Shown here one piece after another: positions 1 to 8,343 of a stretch of 32,045 bases of DNA. This DNA comes from SMAG-U1939 sp035763125 (GTDB lineage: Bacteria; Chloroflexota; Ktedonobacteria; Ktedonobacterales; JADMIN01), in the NCBI GenBank assembly GCA_035763125.1, contig DASUBU010000231.1, forward strand, positions 1 through 32,045, given 5' to 3'. Under the pieces are notes generated by a model. It did not search any database and had not been told where the DNA came from. It saw nothing but the letters and a program-made list of their open reading frames with translations. The position numbers and the translations under genes are program-made. How positions within the stretch are numbered: the stretch's first letter is position 1; the number at the start of each line of letters is the position of its first letter.

Positions 1-248
1 TCTGCGCGCGGTGGGCGGGGCCATAGGGGAATGATACTGTGTCGCATCGGAGTGTTGGAGTTTGTCGCCGCGCCGATCAGCGGGCCATCACCAGAGCGGA
101 GAGTCATTCTCCAACGGTCTGACGCGACGGCGTATCAACGCACCTGGCTCTGGCGTCGCTCACAGCTCACAGCCCGCGGCCCTCCGCCTCCCGGCGAAGG
201 GAAGTGGGGGCCGCGGGTCGGGCGGGGCCAGCCAGGCGCGCGTAAGCG

Positions 249-2351
249 CTAACGCTTCTGGATGCCCTCCACCAGCGAGAGATTGATGAAGAGGTCGCAG
301 CTCTGGCGCAGGATCATCGCCGCCGAATCGTCGAACGCGGCTACCTCGACGCGCACGCCGTGATCCGAGCAGTATTCGAGCAGCGGCAGGAAGTCGCTGT
401 CGCCGCTGACCAGCACCACGGTATCCACCGCACCGGCATCCACCAGCCGCACGATATCCATGCACAGGTCGAGGTCCATGTCAGCCTTCTTGGCGCCGCT
501 GGCGAAGGTCTTGAAGTTCTTCGTCGTGATGCGGTAGCCCAGGCCGCGGACGGCGCTGAGGAAGGTCTGCTCGGCGCCCGGCTCGGGATTCGTCGGCGCG
601 TAGGCCTGCGCGCGGATCAGCCGGCGATTGCCGCGCAGGAACTCCAGCAGCTTGCCGAAGTCCAGTGTGATGCGCTGCGTGCGGGCGGAGTAGTGCAGGT
701 TCGCCACGTCAACGAAGACGCCGATGCGCTCGGTGGTTGGCATCGGCAGCGCGACCGTCATGCTCGGCCCCTGCGGCTGGTAGCGCAGCTCGTTGAGCAG
801 CCGATCGGTCTGCTGCTGGATGGCGTGCGTCACCAGCGCGCCGAGCTGGTTGGGCGACATCGGCGGCACGTCCACACCGCGCTCGCGCGGCGCGCGCTGA
901 AACGACGTCGGCGCGGGCCCCGCCACACCGCGCGGCTGCGGCCCGAAGCCGCGGGCCATCTGCGGCTCCGGCGAGCCGAAAGCGGCCTCGGTGGGGCGCG
1001 GCGCCTCGGTGGGGCTGGCCTCCCAGAAGCGCTCGGCTTCGGCGGCCGGGACGTTGCGCTCGCGCGCGGGGCGATGGTAGGGCGAGTACGGCTGCTCGAA
1101 GGGGCTAATCTCGGCGTGGCGCTCGAAGCCGTTGCGGCCCTCGCTCACCGCCGGCCACTCAGGCTCGGCGACGGGCGAGATCGGCGCGCTCTCGGCCGCC
1201 TCTTCGCCGGCGGCGCCGCCGCCGCGGCCGCCGCGGCGCCGCCGCCGCGGCCGCGCGCTTCTGGATGGCTGCGACTCGGCTTCCGTCTCGGTATCCGCGG
1301 CTTCCTCGCCGGCCTGGGCTTCCGCTTCCGCCGCCGCTGGGCCGCTGGGCATGACAGGGCGCAGCCCCAGCGCAGAGACGAGATCCTCCACCGCTTCTTC
1401 CGCGCGGGACTCGGCCGCCGTGTGTGCCAGTGTTTCGGGCGCCACCTCGGCCACCGTGGCACGCCAGGTTTCCGGCTCCTCTTCGGGAGCCGCTGTCAGC
1501 TCGTCGCGCTCACCGGCCGGGGCTTGCTCGCGCAGCGTCGTGAAGGGCACCGGCTCAGCAAGGGCGGCCGCTTCGGCCGCCGACCCGCTGAGCCGCTCAG
1601 GTCGCGCCATCGGTGCGGCGCCAGAGCTGGCCGCCGCGGGCGCGCGCCGCTCGAAGCGGTAGCGCTTGGCTGGCTCTGCCGGAGATGCGGTAGGCTCTTG
1701 CGGCGTGGGCAGCAGCGGCTGGGCGCCTGCCAGCTCCTCGGTCACGACTGGCACTGTCCGCACGCCCTCTGGCTCCTCGTGGGCCTGAGTGGGAACTGGC
1801 TCGGCGGGCGCTCTGCGCGCGCCGCCTGCCTCGGTCGCGGCTGTTGCCTGGGGCGTCTCGCCGCCATGGATAGAGTTGGGAGCCTCAGCAGCGGGCGTCT
1901 CGGCCTTGACGAGCTGCACGGCGTTCTTACGGCCGCCGCGATGCGAGCGAGTGCGCGCGCGCTTGGCTGGCTGCGCCTGGCCTCCGGTCTCGACCGGGGC
2001 TGCCTCGGCTGCTGGCTGGTGCGGCTGCTCAGGTTGAGGCTGCGCGGGCTGTGCCTGCGCTGCTGGTTGTTGCTGTGGCTGTTCAGTGGTCGCCCGGCCC
2101 CTGGCGCGCGACACGGCACGACGCGGTCGCGCGGGCGCGGATGTCTCGGCTGCTGGCTGCTGCGGCGCGGAGGCCGTGTGCGGCTGCGGCTGGGTGGGCG
2201 CTTGCGCCGGTGCCTGCGTGGCGCTCTGTGCTTGCGCCTTGGCGCGAGCGGCCGGCCGTCGTGCGCGTCGCGGGCGTGCTGGTGCCGCGGCGGCCTGTTC
2301 GGCCGGGGCGCCCTCGCCGTTCGTGGGTGCATTCGTTGGGATCTGGTTCAT
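249..2351 (-). CDS. NYN-domain (LabA/PIN-like) putative RNase with long low-complexity N-terminus
   Basis: 700 aa. The C-terminal ~160 residues (about 543-700) form a NYN/PIN-like nuclease domain. Its acidic metal-site motifs are visible: IGVFVDVANL, KADMDLDLCMD and VSGDSDFLPLL. NYN proteins of this type are predicted metal-dependent ribonucleases. Residues 1 to ~500 are Ala/Pro/Gln/Glu-rich and probably disordered. Basic Arg patches occur near the N-terminus, and an Arg5 run followed by an RGG-like stretch lies near residues 365-382, where the DNA is almost pure G/C. Such tails often bind RNA, but that is inference. The ATG at 2351 was chosen because AGGAG lies 4 nt upstream; an in-frame upstream extension to 2465 has no such support. 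It is the last gene of the leftward lipid cluster, 375 bp beyond the phosphatidyltransferase, so co-transcription is uncertain. The family assignment is firm; the substrate is unknown. Confidence 0.85.
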   Translation of the reverse strand: MNQIPTNAPTNGEGAPAEQAAAAPARPRRARRPAARAKAQAQSATQAPAQAPTQPQPHTASAPQQPAAETSAPARPRRAVSRARGRATTEQPQQQPAAQAQPAQPQPEQPHQPAAEAAPVETGGQAQPAKRARTRSHRGGRKNAVQLVKAETPAAEAPNSIHGGETPQATAATEAGGARRAPAEPVPTQAHEEPEGVRTVPVVTEELAGAQPLLPTPQEPTASPAEPAKRYRFERRAPAAASSGAAPMARPERLSGSAAEAAALAEPVPFTTLREQAPAGERDELTAAPEEEPETWRATVAEVAPETLAHTAAESRAEEAVEDLVSALGLRPVMPSGPAAAEAEAQAGEEAADTETEAESQPSRSARPRRRRRGGRGGGAAGEEAAESAPISPVAEPEWPAVSEGRNGFERHAEISPFEQPYSPYHRPARERNVPAAEAERFWEASPTEAPRPTEAAFGSPEPQMARGFGPQPRGVAGPAPTSFQRAPRERGVDVPPMSPNQLGALVTHAIQQQTDRLLNELRYQPQGPSMTVALPMPTTERIGVFVDVANLHYSARTQRITLDFGKLLEFLRGNRRLIRAQAYAPTNPEPGAEQTFLSAVRGLGYRITTKNFKTFASGAKKADMDLDLCMDIVRLVDAGAVDTVVLVSGDSDFLPLLEYCSDHGVRVEVAAFDDSAAMILRQSCDLFINLSLVEGIQKR

Positions 2352-2726
2352 GTTGCTCCTGCTTTCAGACCGCGCAGGCCAGGCAGAGGCGGGAGAGGAG
2401 AGCGGTTGGGAATAGTGTATGTGCTGCGACATAAGGGCTGGTGGCGGCGTTGGCGCAGCCGGCATGTGGCCGGGATTCCCATGTGCCGCACGTGTGGCGG
2501 CGGCATAGGGCGCCCATTGCGCCGAGCCTCGCGCTCGATGCTTCGTCCCTCAGCAGTATGTCCGCCAACAACCCACTCCTCATCCCCCACACGCGGCCGC
2601 CATCCCGGCGGCCACGCACCGCGCCTGCGGTGGTCATGTCATCTGTGTGTGTCGGTCATGTCGTCTCTTGTATTCGGTTGGTAACTTGGCCTCGGGCTTG
2701 CCAGAGTGGCTGCCTTCACCGCGCGC
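2352..2726. other. Intergenic stretch, no gene recognised
   Basis: 375 bp between the start of the NYN gene and the stop of the phosphatidyltransferase gene, both leftward. The open frames here are short, compositionally biased shadows. Apart from the AGGAG ribosome-binding site of the NYN gene just above 2351, no promoter, hairpin or repeat was convincing. Confidence 0.5.
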
Positions 2727-3536
2727 TCACCGGTTCGCCGGGCGCTCCGAGGCAATCGAGCGCGATGCCGCGTCACGTCGTCGGGAGCGCAGCGCACCAG
2801 TGCCAGGGCGCGGGAAGAGACCTCTGCGACCGAGTGGCTGGTGGCCATCGCGGCGCGCTGGCGCCTCGGCACTCGCCTCGTCCTCACCCGCGCCGGTCGC
2901 GGCTGGGGTCGAGCTCGGCTTGGGCACCTGAGGGTCCTGGTCGGCCAGCGTCCGCCAGACCGCCACGATGCGTTGCGCGGCGGTGAAGGTGCTGGTCAGC
3001 GCCAGCAGGCCGACCGTCCAGACGAGCAGATCAGCGCCGCCGATGATGAGCCCCGCCGCCAGCAGCAGCACCCGCTCGGGCCTCGCCATCAGGCCGCTCT
3101 TGCCGTTGAGTCCCAGCCCCTCGGCGCGTGCGCGTGCGTAGCTCACGATCAGGGAGCTCAGCCCCGCGATGTAGGCCAGTGCCACAATCCACGTCCGCTG
3201 CGTGCCGGCCGGCAGGCTCAGCGCGAAGAGGATCACGCCGAGTACCACGATGCCTTCGGAGTAGCGGTCGAGTGTCGAATCGAAGAACGCGCCGAAGGTC
3301 GTTCGCAGGTTCCGCACCCGCGCCAGCGCGCCGTCTACCATGTCGAAGAGGCCGGCAAACAGCAGCATCACGCCGCCGATCCGCAGGTGGCCGGTCGCCA
3401 GCACGGTAGCCGTCAGGGCGTTGAGCAGCAGGCCCAACAGCGTCGCCATGTTCGGCGTCATGCCGATGGCCGCGAGCGGCCGCACCACCATCTCCGCAAT
3501 GCGTCGCGCGGATTGTTGAATTCGTGGCCCGAACAT
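2727..3536 (-). CDS. pgsA: CDP-alcohol phosphatidyltransferase (phosphatidylinositol-phosphate synthase candidate)
   Basis: 269 aa integral membrane enzyme with about six hydrophobic segments in residues 15-200. The complete CDP-alcohol phosphatidyltransferase motif D-x2-DG-x2-AR-x8-G-x3-D-x3-D is present as D65, D68, G69, A72, R73, G82, D86 and D90. The family displaces CMP from CDP-diacylglycerol with an alcohol. In actinobacteria the PgsA1 member uses inositol-1-phosphate to give phosphatidylinositol phosphate. That acceptor is inferred here from the nearby ino1 and pimA-like genes; glycerol-3-phosphate cannot be excluded. The last ~70 residues are a charged Ala/Arg/Pro tail without homology visible by eye. 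The start at 3536 has GAGGAG 4 nt upstream. The gene lies downstream of the PimA-like gene after a 239-bp gap. Confidence 0.88.
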   Translation of the reverse strand: MFGPRIQQSARRIAEMVVRPLAAIGMTPNMATLLGLLLNALTATVLATGHLRIGGVMLLFAGLFDMVDGALARVRNLRTTFGAFFDSTLDRYSEGIVVLGVILFALSLPAGTQRTWIVALAYIAGLSSLIVSYARARAEGLGLNGKSGLMARPERVLLLAAGLIIGGADLLVWTVGLLALTSTFTAAQRIVAVWRTLADQDPQVPKPSSTPAATGAGEDEASAEAPARRDGHQPLGRRGLFPRPGTGALRSRRRDAASRSIASERPANR

Positions 3537-3775
3537 GGCACTCCTCGATCCGACGCTCTACCTATTGTACATCATCGAACGGATACCCCCCAAAGGCACG
3601 TTCGACCCCAATTGGCGTGGTCCGCTCGCCGCCACGGCGCCCGCACCGCCCGCCCCGGCCGTTCTTGTGCTTGCCACCGCACTCGCACGGCGCGTGCCGG
3701 CCGCCGCCCGCCAACCCCATGATCACCAGTCGCCCCTCCCCAGCGGCCCCGCTGTCGCGTCGGCTCGCAGCCCCG

Positions 3776-4975
3776 TCACTCCGGGACGGCCACCGACGTC
3801 GTGCCGGGCACGCGGAAGGCGCGCCCCTGACGCGCGCGCTCATTCCATAGATCGAGGTAGTACGACTCGACCGCGTCACCCACGCTCGACCAGCTAAAGG
3901 CCTCCGCTCGCCGCCGCCCGGCGATCGCCAACCGCCGCCGCTCGGGCTCGCTGCCTAGCAGATGGCAGATTGCGAAGGCAAGGTCTTCGTGCTTGCCCGG
4001 CGGCACCAGCATCCCCTCGCTCTCGTCGCGGATCACGCTGCGGAAACCGGGGATATCGGACGCCACCACTGGCCGGCCGGCCGCCAGCGCTTCTAGCAGC
4101 ACGATGCCCTGGCTCTCGCCGCCGGTATTGGGCGCTACAAAGACGTCCGCGCTGGCATAGAGCCGTGGCAGCTCGTCGGCGGGCACGCGGCCAGGAAACA
4201 CCACATCGCGCCAGCCGACCTGTGCCACGAACTTTTCGAAGGCGGGGCGCAGCGGGCCGTCGCCGGCGATGATGAAGCGCGTGTCGGGATAGTGCTGGCG
4301 GATGATCGGGATCGCGCGCAGCAGGAACTTGGCGCCTTTGCGCTGCTCGATGCGGCCGAGGTAGAGCACGTTGCGCTTGCCATCGGCGTAGCGCGGCAGC
4401 GGTACGAGATCAGGCCGGAAGCGGCGCACATCCACCCCGTTGGGGATGATGCGGTAGTCTCCTGGGAAGAAGCGCGAGACGTATTCGTAGGCCGGTAGCG
4501 AGACGGCGATCCGTCCGTTCAGGCGGCGGAAATAGCGGTTGAGGAAGGGCTTGGCCGAGGCGTAGGCCCACTCACTGGTAGACCGCAGGCTGTGGCGCGC
4601 GTAGGCGTGGAAGGTGCCCACGTAGAGCGCATTGGAGACGCTGGAGAGATGCAGGATGGTCAGCGAGAGCGCCGAGGCGAACGGCTCGTGCAGGTGCAAC
4701 ACGTCGAACTGCTCGCGTTCGAGCAGATTGCGGATGCGGCCCTTGACGTCGGGGGCGATGGAGATGCGCGCTACCGAGCCATTCACCCGCACCGGCGCCG
4801 CCCAGCCGAGCCGATAGACGCCATACTCCACCTGGCGCGCACGCTCGCCGGTTGCCGGCGTCAGAATTCGCACATTGTGGCCGCGCGCGCGCAACTCTGA
4901 GGCGAGGTGGCTAATGTGATCCTGAACCCCGCCCGGATAGCTCCAATCGTACGGTGAGACGAGGCCGATCTTCAT
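3776..4975 (-). CDS. pimA: GT4 glycosyltransferase, PimA-like phosphatidylinositol mannosyltransferase
   Basis: 399 aa GT-B enzyme. The N-terminus (SPYDWSYPGGVQDHI, with the G15-G16 loop) closely follows actinobacterial PimA, which transfers mannose from GDP-mannose to phosphatidylinositol at the inner face of the membrane. The C-terminal donor site shows LGRIEQRKG (R208, K213) and an EX7E motif (E287 to E295) in GGESQGIVLLEA. HEPF (96-99) and FHAYARHS (122-129) match the acceptor-side half. Length is normal for PimA. The start at 4975 is the N-terminal match point, with AGGCGGG upstream as a modest ribosome-binding site. Company of ino1, a CDP-alcohol transferase, two acyltransferases and manC supports an inositol-lipid acceptor. 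A diacylglycerol or other PI glycosyltransferase is the main alternative. Confidence 0.82.
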   Translation of the reverse strand: MKIGLVSPYDWSYPGGVQDHISHLASELRARGHNVRILTPATGERARQVEYGVYRLGWAAPVRVNGSVARISIAPDVKGRIRNLLEREQFDVLHLHEPFASALSLTILHLSSVSNALYVGTFHAYARHSLRSTSEWAYASAKPFLNRYFRRLNGRIAVSLPAYEYVSRFFPGDYRIIPNGVDVRRFRPDLVPLPRYADGKRNVLYLGRIEQRKGAKFLLRAIPIIRQHYPDTRFIIAGDGPLRPAFEKFVAQVGWRDVVFPGRVPADELPRLYASADVFVAPNTGGESQGIVLLEALAAGRPVVASDIPGFRSVIRDESEGMLVPPGKHEDLAFAICHLLGSEPERRRLAIAGRRRAEAFSWSSVGDAVESYYLDLWNERARQGRAFRVPGTTSVAVPE

Positions 4976-5093
4976 CGTGCCCGCCTGGGCCGTTGCCCGC
5001 CGTCCGTGTTTCTCGCCATCGCCATGCGTGCTCGCTCTCTGCCATGCCCTCTCGCGCGGAATCGCGCCACGGGACCTCTCCGGATGTGCCGTG

Positions 5094-6017
5094 CTATGCG
5101 CTGCGACTCAACATGCCGAGCAGCCGGCCCGGCATCCCGAGCGGGCCGCGCCCCTCGCGCACACGCGTTTCACGCACTACCTGCTCCTCGAACGTCGTGG
5201 TCGCCGCCCCGCCGTACCGAACGCGGTGCGAGACGAACGAGACGTATTCGCGCGCGCGCCAGTACGCGCCGAGCGGTGAGGTCTCGCGCTGCGCGATCGC
5301 ATGCCGCAGATCGGCTGCCGTTCGGCCGGGAAAGACCGTGCGCGCGCAGCCCACCGCCGTCGGTGTGTGCGCGTCGCTGCCACCCGTCTCGGCCCAATGA
5401 TACACGCTGCGCGCAAGAGCCATCGCCAGCTTTGACGAGCCGATCCCCGCGAAGCTGCCGTTGAGCGTCTCGATGCCGTCAGGGTGCAGCTCCGGCTGCC
5501 GCAACAGGCGGTTCATCACCGAGCGCTGGACACTGTGGCGAAAGACGCGGTTGAACGGATGGGCGACGATCGCGAGGCCGCCCTGGGCGTGGACCTGCTC
5601 GATGCTGCGCTCGATACTCTGGTCCGGCGCTACTGGATGTTCCAAGAACAGTGCCAGCATGTGGCCTTCGCGCGTGCTGATCTCCTCGCCGACGATCACC
5701 TCGAAGCGGTAGTCGTCCCGCGCCGCCAGATCGCGCGCTCGCAGCGCTCCTTCGATGGTGTCATGGTCGGTGATCGCGATCACGTCTAGCCGTGTGTGCT
5801 CCTGGGCGAAGCGCAGCACGTCCTCCACCGAGCCGGTGCCGTCGCTGTAGTTAGTATGCATATGCACGTCCGCGAAGCCGCGGGGCAGAGGTGGATGCTG
5901 ATGCTGATGCCGTAGCGCCGGAAGTGGCGCATCGGCGCCGTATTCGATCGTCTCGATGCTGATCTTCTCGATTGTCTCGATCGTCTCGGCGCGATGTCTC
6001 ATGTCAGAAGAATCCAT
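5094..6017 (-). CDS. PHP-domain phosphoesterase
   Basis: 307 aa. The polymerase-and-histidinol-phosphatase metal site is complete: DVHMHTNYSDG (H52, H54, D59), TDHD (H85), GEE (E111, E112), EGH (H119), AHPF (H153) and GSDAHT (D215, H217). It belongs to the stand-alone PHP phosphoesterases, a group including YciV-type 3',5'-nucleotide phosphatases; the substrate cannot be read from sequence. No membrane segment is seen. A short acidic imperfect repeat (ETIETIEKISIETIE) lies near residues 11-25. ATG 6017 is preceded by GAGGAA 10 nt upstream, whereas an in-frame start at 6092 has no Shine-Dalgarno. It sits between an acyltransferase and the PimA-like gene, so a role in removing the phosphate from phosphatidylinositol phosphate is possible, but only by context. 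Confidence 0.85.
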   Translation of the reverse strand: MDSSDMRHRAETIETIEKISIETIEYGADAPLPALRHQHQHPPLPRGFADVHMHTNYSDGTGSVEDVLRFAQEHTRLDVIAITDHDTIEGALRARDLAARDDYRFEVIVGEEISTREGHMLALFLEHPVAPDQSIERSIEQVHAQGGLAIVAHPFNRVFRHSVQRSVMNRLLRQPELHPDGIETLNGSFAGIGSSKLAMALARSVYHWAETGGSDAHTPTAVGCARTVFPGRTAADLRHAIAQRETSPLGAYWRAREYVSFVSHRVRYGGAATTTFEEQVVRETRVREGRGPLGMPGRLLGMLSRSA

Positions 6018-6223
6018 GCCTAGTGTGTTCCTCGCTGTTCCTGGTGCGGTGGGCGAGAACGCTCTGGTTCCTCCCGGCGCACGCGCCTGCATTGTATGCC
6101 GCCGCCGCTCGCGTGTCTATGCCGCGGGAGCTTCAGATGCGGAGGCCCGCCCCGATGGCGGCTGATATGCTCAGGGTCTGCCACCGTGCGTATTGCGCTC
6201 GACAACGGCGGCAATCGCCATGC

Positions 6224-7165
6224 TCAGCCCTCCTTCCAGACGTGCAAGAGCGCTGAGACCCACTGTTCGGGGTGTGCCTCGATCTGCCGTTCGAGCTGTG
6301 TCACGAAGACGCCGATCGCACGGACCGTGGCATCGGAGCCACGCGCCCGCGCGCGCGTGGCCGTGGCCGCGCGCTCGTCGCCGGATGTGGCTGGCCGGCT
6401 CTCGCTGGTCCGCGGCTGTGCGTTTCCGACGTCGAGTGGGATGAAGATGCCGTGCGAGTGCCCAGCGCCCTCACGCCAGGAGTACGCCGTCATCACGGGC
6501 GCACCCGACTTGAGCGCCAGGGCCATCGGCGCCGTTGGCAGCCTGGCTGGCTCGCCAAAGAACGGCACCTCTACACTGGAGCCGTCCACATAGCGGTCCG
6601 CCATGAACATCACCACTTCGTTGCGCTTGAGGGCGTCGAGCAGCTCGCGCAGCGACTCTCGGCTGTCGGCCGGGACGATGCGCAGGCTGTGGTGCTCACG
6701 CAGCCGGCGGAAGAGCTGATACAGCGCCTCCGGCCGCATGCGCTCGGCGGGGATAATGAGCCGGTAGCCCATCGCTCCTAGCCGCGAGGCGGCGAACTCG
6801 AAGTTGCCGAAGTGGCCGCTAATCAAGATCAGCCCGCGGCCCTGGGCCATCGCCGCGTCGAAGGCGTCCTGGTTCTCGATGGACCAGTTGGCCTTCAGCT
6901 CGGCATCGGAGAGCCGATGACCGCGCAAGAAGTCGAGATAGTTGAGCGCCATGGTGACGAAGACGCCGCGTGCCGCGTGCCGGCGCCGTTCGGGCTCCGC
7001 CGCCAGTCCCGGCAGGTGGGCCAGGTTGCGTTCGGCCCGCCGGCGCGCGGAGCCAGCCAGCGCCCAGATGGCCACGCCGAGCGCCGCCGCCAGCCGCCGC
7101 GCGACACCGAACGGCATGCGCGGGACCACCGCCGCCGCGATGCGGAACGCCCAATACTTCGCCAT
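6224..7165 (-). CDS. LpxL/PatA-family lipid acyltransferase (HX4E type)
   Basis: 313 aa, lysophospholipid/lipid A acyltransferase family (LpxL, mycobacterial PatA/Rv2611c). The catalytic HX4E motif is in SGHFGNFEFA (H118, E123). A second family block reads MADRYVDGSSVEVPFFG. A hydrophobic N-terminus (about residues 5-37) suggests membrane anchoring. In actinobacteria the family member beside pgsA1 and pimA acylates the mannose of phosphatidylinositol mannoside. The same role is inferred here from gene order. The C-terminal region (about 255-285) carries an Arg/Ala/Thr-rich insert. The start at 7165 has no strong ribosome-binding site. The stop of its paralogue at 7212 is only 46 bp upstream, consistent with one transcript. 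Confidence 0.85.
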   Translation of the reverse strand: MAKYWAFRIAAAVVPRMPFGVARRLAAALGVAIWALAGSARRRAERNLAHLPGLAAEPERRRHAARGVFVTMALNYLDFLRGHRLSDAELKANWSIENQDAFDAAMAQGRGLILISGHFGNFEFAASRLGAMGYRLIIPAERMRPEALYQLFRRLREHHSLRIVPADSRESLRELLDALKRNEVVMFMADRYVDGSSVEVPFFGEPARLPTAPMALALKSGAPVMTAYSWREGAGHSHGIFIPLDVGNAQPRTSESRPATSGDERAATATRARARGSDATVRAIGVFVTQLERQIEAHPEQWVSALLHVWKEG

Positions 7166-7211
7166 CGGTGTCGGTCCGTTCTCAGTCGAGTGAAGAGATG
7201 CCGCCGCCGCG

Positions 7212-8153
7212 TCACTCGCTCACGACGGTCGCGCCCTCCGGCTGCGCAGCATGTGTCAGCGCGACCGTTGTCTCTGCCGGCCAGAAGCGGCGAAACATCG
7301 CCCACTGATCCGGTCGGGCGCGAATCTGGTCCTCCAGCGCATCGAAGACACGCTGTGTCAGGTGGGCCACATCAGTCTTGCGGTCGCCGGTGGATGCTGG
7401 CCAGACCAGTGATCCGGCGCCCAGGTAGTAGGTGTCGGAGTACTGTTCATCATAGATGCAGTAGCCCGGCAGGATCGGCGCACCCGCCAGCAGCGCGATC
7501 TGGGCGATGCCGCCCGGCACCCAGCACCGGCGGCCGAAGAAGGTGATCGGCACGCCCTCTCCTGGCGGCAGCGGGCGATCCAGCGCCACGGCCACGATGC
7601 CGTTGTCCTTCAGCACGCGCAGAATCTGGCGCGGCGTCTTCTCGATGCGCAGCACCTCCATGCCTAGCTCGCGGCGCTGCTCTTGCCACATGCGATCCAT
7701 CTTCGGATCGGGGATGGTCTCGACGATCAGGTGGAGCGGCTCGAAGTGGTTGGCTATCGCGATGGCCGCCACGTCGTAGGCGCCGAAGTGCGTGGAGACG
7801 ACGATCAAGCCCTTGCCCGCCGCGCGTGCCTCGTCCACCAGCGCGAAGGCGCCCGGCGCGGGCGTGGTGTCCTTGATCCGCGCGACGATCGCCGCGCGCG
7901 TAGTGTTGGGCATGCTGATGAAGTCGGAGATGTAGCGGCCGAAATTGCGCCACGAGGCGCGCGCCAGACGCCGGGCGCGCGGGTCGCGCGGCGATGTGCC
8001 CAGGATCTGCGCCATGTTAGCGTTGGTGGCATGCCGCTTCGACACCCAGCCGAGATAGATCAGCTCAGCAGCGGTGCCCGCCAGCGCCAGCCGCGCCGCA
8101 CGGGGCACACGGCCCGCTAGCCAGGTCGCCAGCCGCAGCAGATAGTAGACCAT
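7212..8153 (-). CDS. LpxL/PatA-family lipid acyltransferase (HX4D type)
   Basis: 313 aa, a paralogue of the gene immediately downstream but clearly diverged. The catalytic pair is HX4D in STHFGAYDVAA (H122, D127), followed by a conserved block near ALDRPLPPGEG and ITFFG. The N-terminus (residues 1-35) is hydrophobic. ATG 8153 was chosen over an in-frame upstream start (8321) because GAGGGG lies 8 nt before it and because this length equals that of its paralogue. Family knowledge: such enzymes move acyl groups onto sugar or lipid hydroxyls at the inner membrane face. With Ino1, PgsA and PimA-like neighbours, the likely acceptors are inositol or mannose hydroxyls of a PI mannoside. Which position it acylates is unknown. 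Confidence 0.85.
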   Translation of the reverse strand: MVYYLLRLATWLAGRVPRAARLALAGTAAELIYLGWVSKRHATNANMAQILGTSPRDPRARRLARASWRNFGRYISDFISMPNTTRAAIVARIKDTTPAPGAFALVDEARAAGKGLIVVSTHFGAYDVAAIAIANHFEPLHLIVETIPDPKMDRMWQEQRRELGMEVLRIEKTPRQILRVLKDNGIVAVALDRPLPPGEGVPITFFGRRCWVPGGIAQIALLAGAPILPGYCIYDEQYSDTYYLGAGSLVWPASTGDRKTDVAHLTQRVFDALEDQIRARPDQWAMFRRFWPAETTVALTHAAQPEGATVVSE

Positions 8154-8343
8154 ACACAGTGCCCCTCGAACGGCTGTCGAATCCTCGCCCGCATGCCAGC
8201 TCTGGCGTGCCACCGCAGGATACGGCACCTGAGATGCTTGCACAAGAGGCAGGCAGCAGAGGCAAGCGGCAACGGCCGCCGGGAACGATGGACGCCCCTC
8301 GCCCGCACGCCAGGCGCACACGGCAGAGGGGCACCCACAGGTG

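Noticed and set aside
1..248. Gene or RNA at the left edge
   Set aside because: Short open frames lack homology, codon bias or a ribosome-binding site, and no tRNA-like fold was seen.
360..2684. Very long rightward open frame (774 codons) opposite the NYN gene
   Set aside because: Its translation is Arg/Leu/Gly-biased with no domain; the opposite strand has a real NYN domain and ribosome-binding site. Open antisense frames are expected at this G+C.
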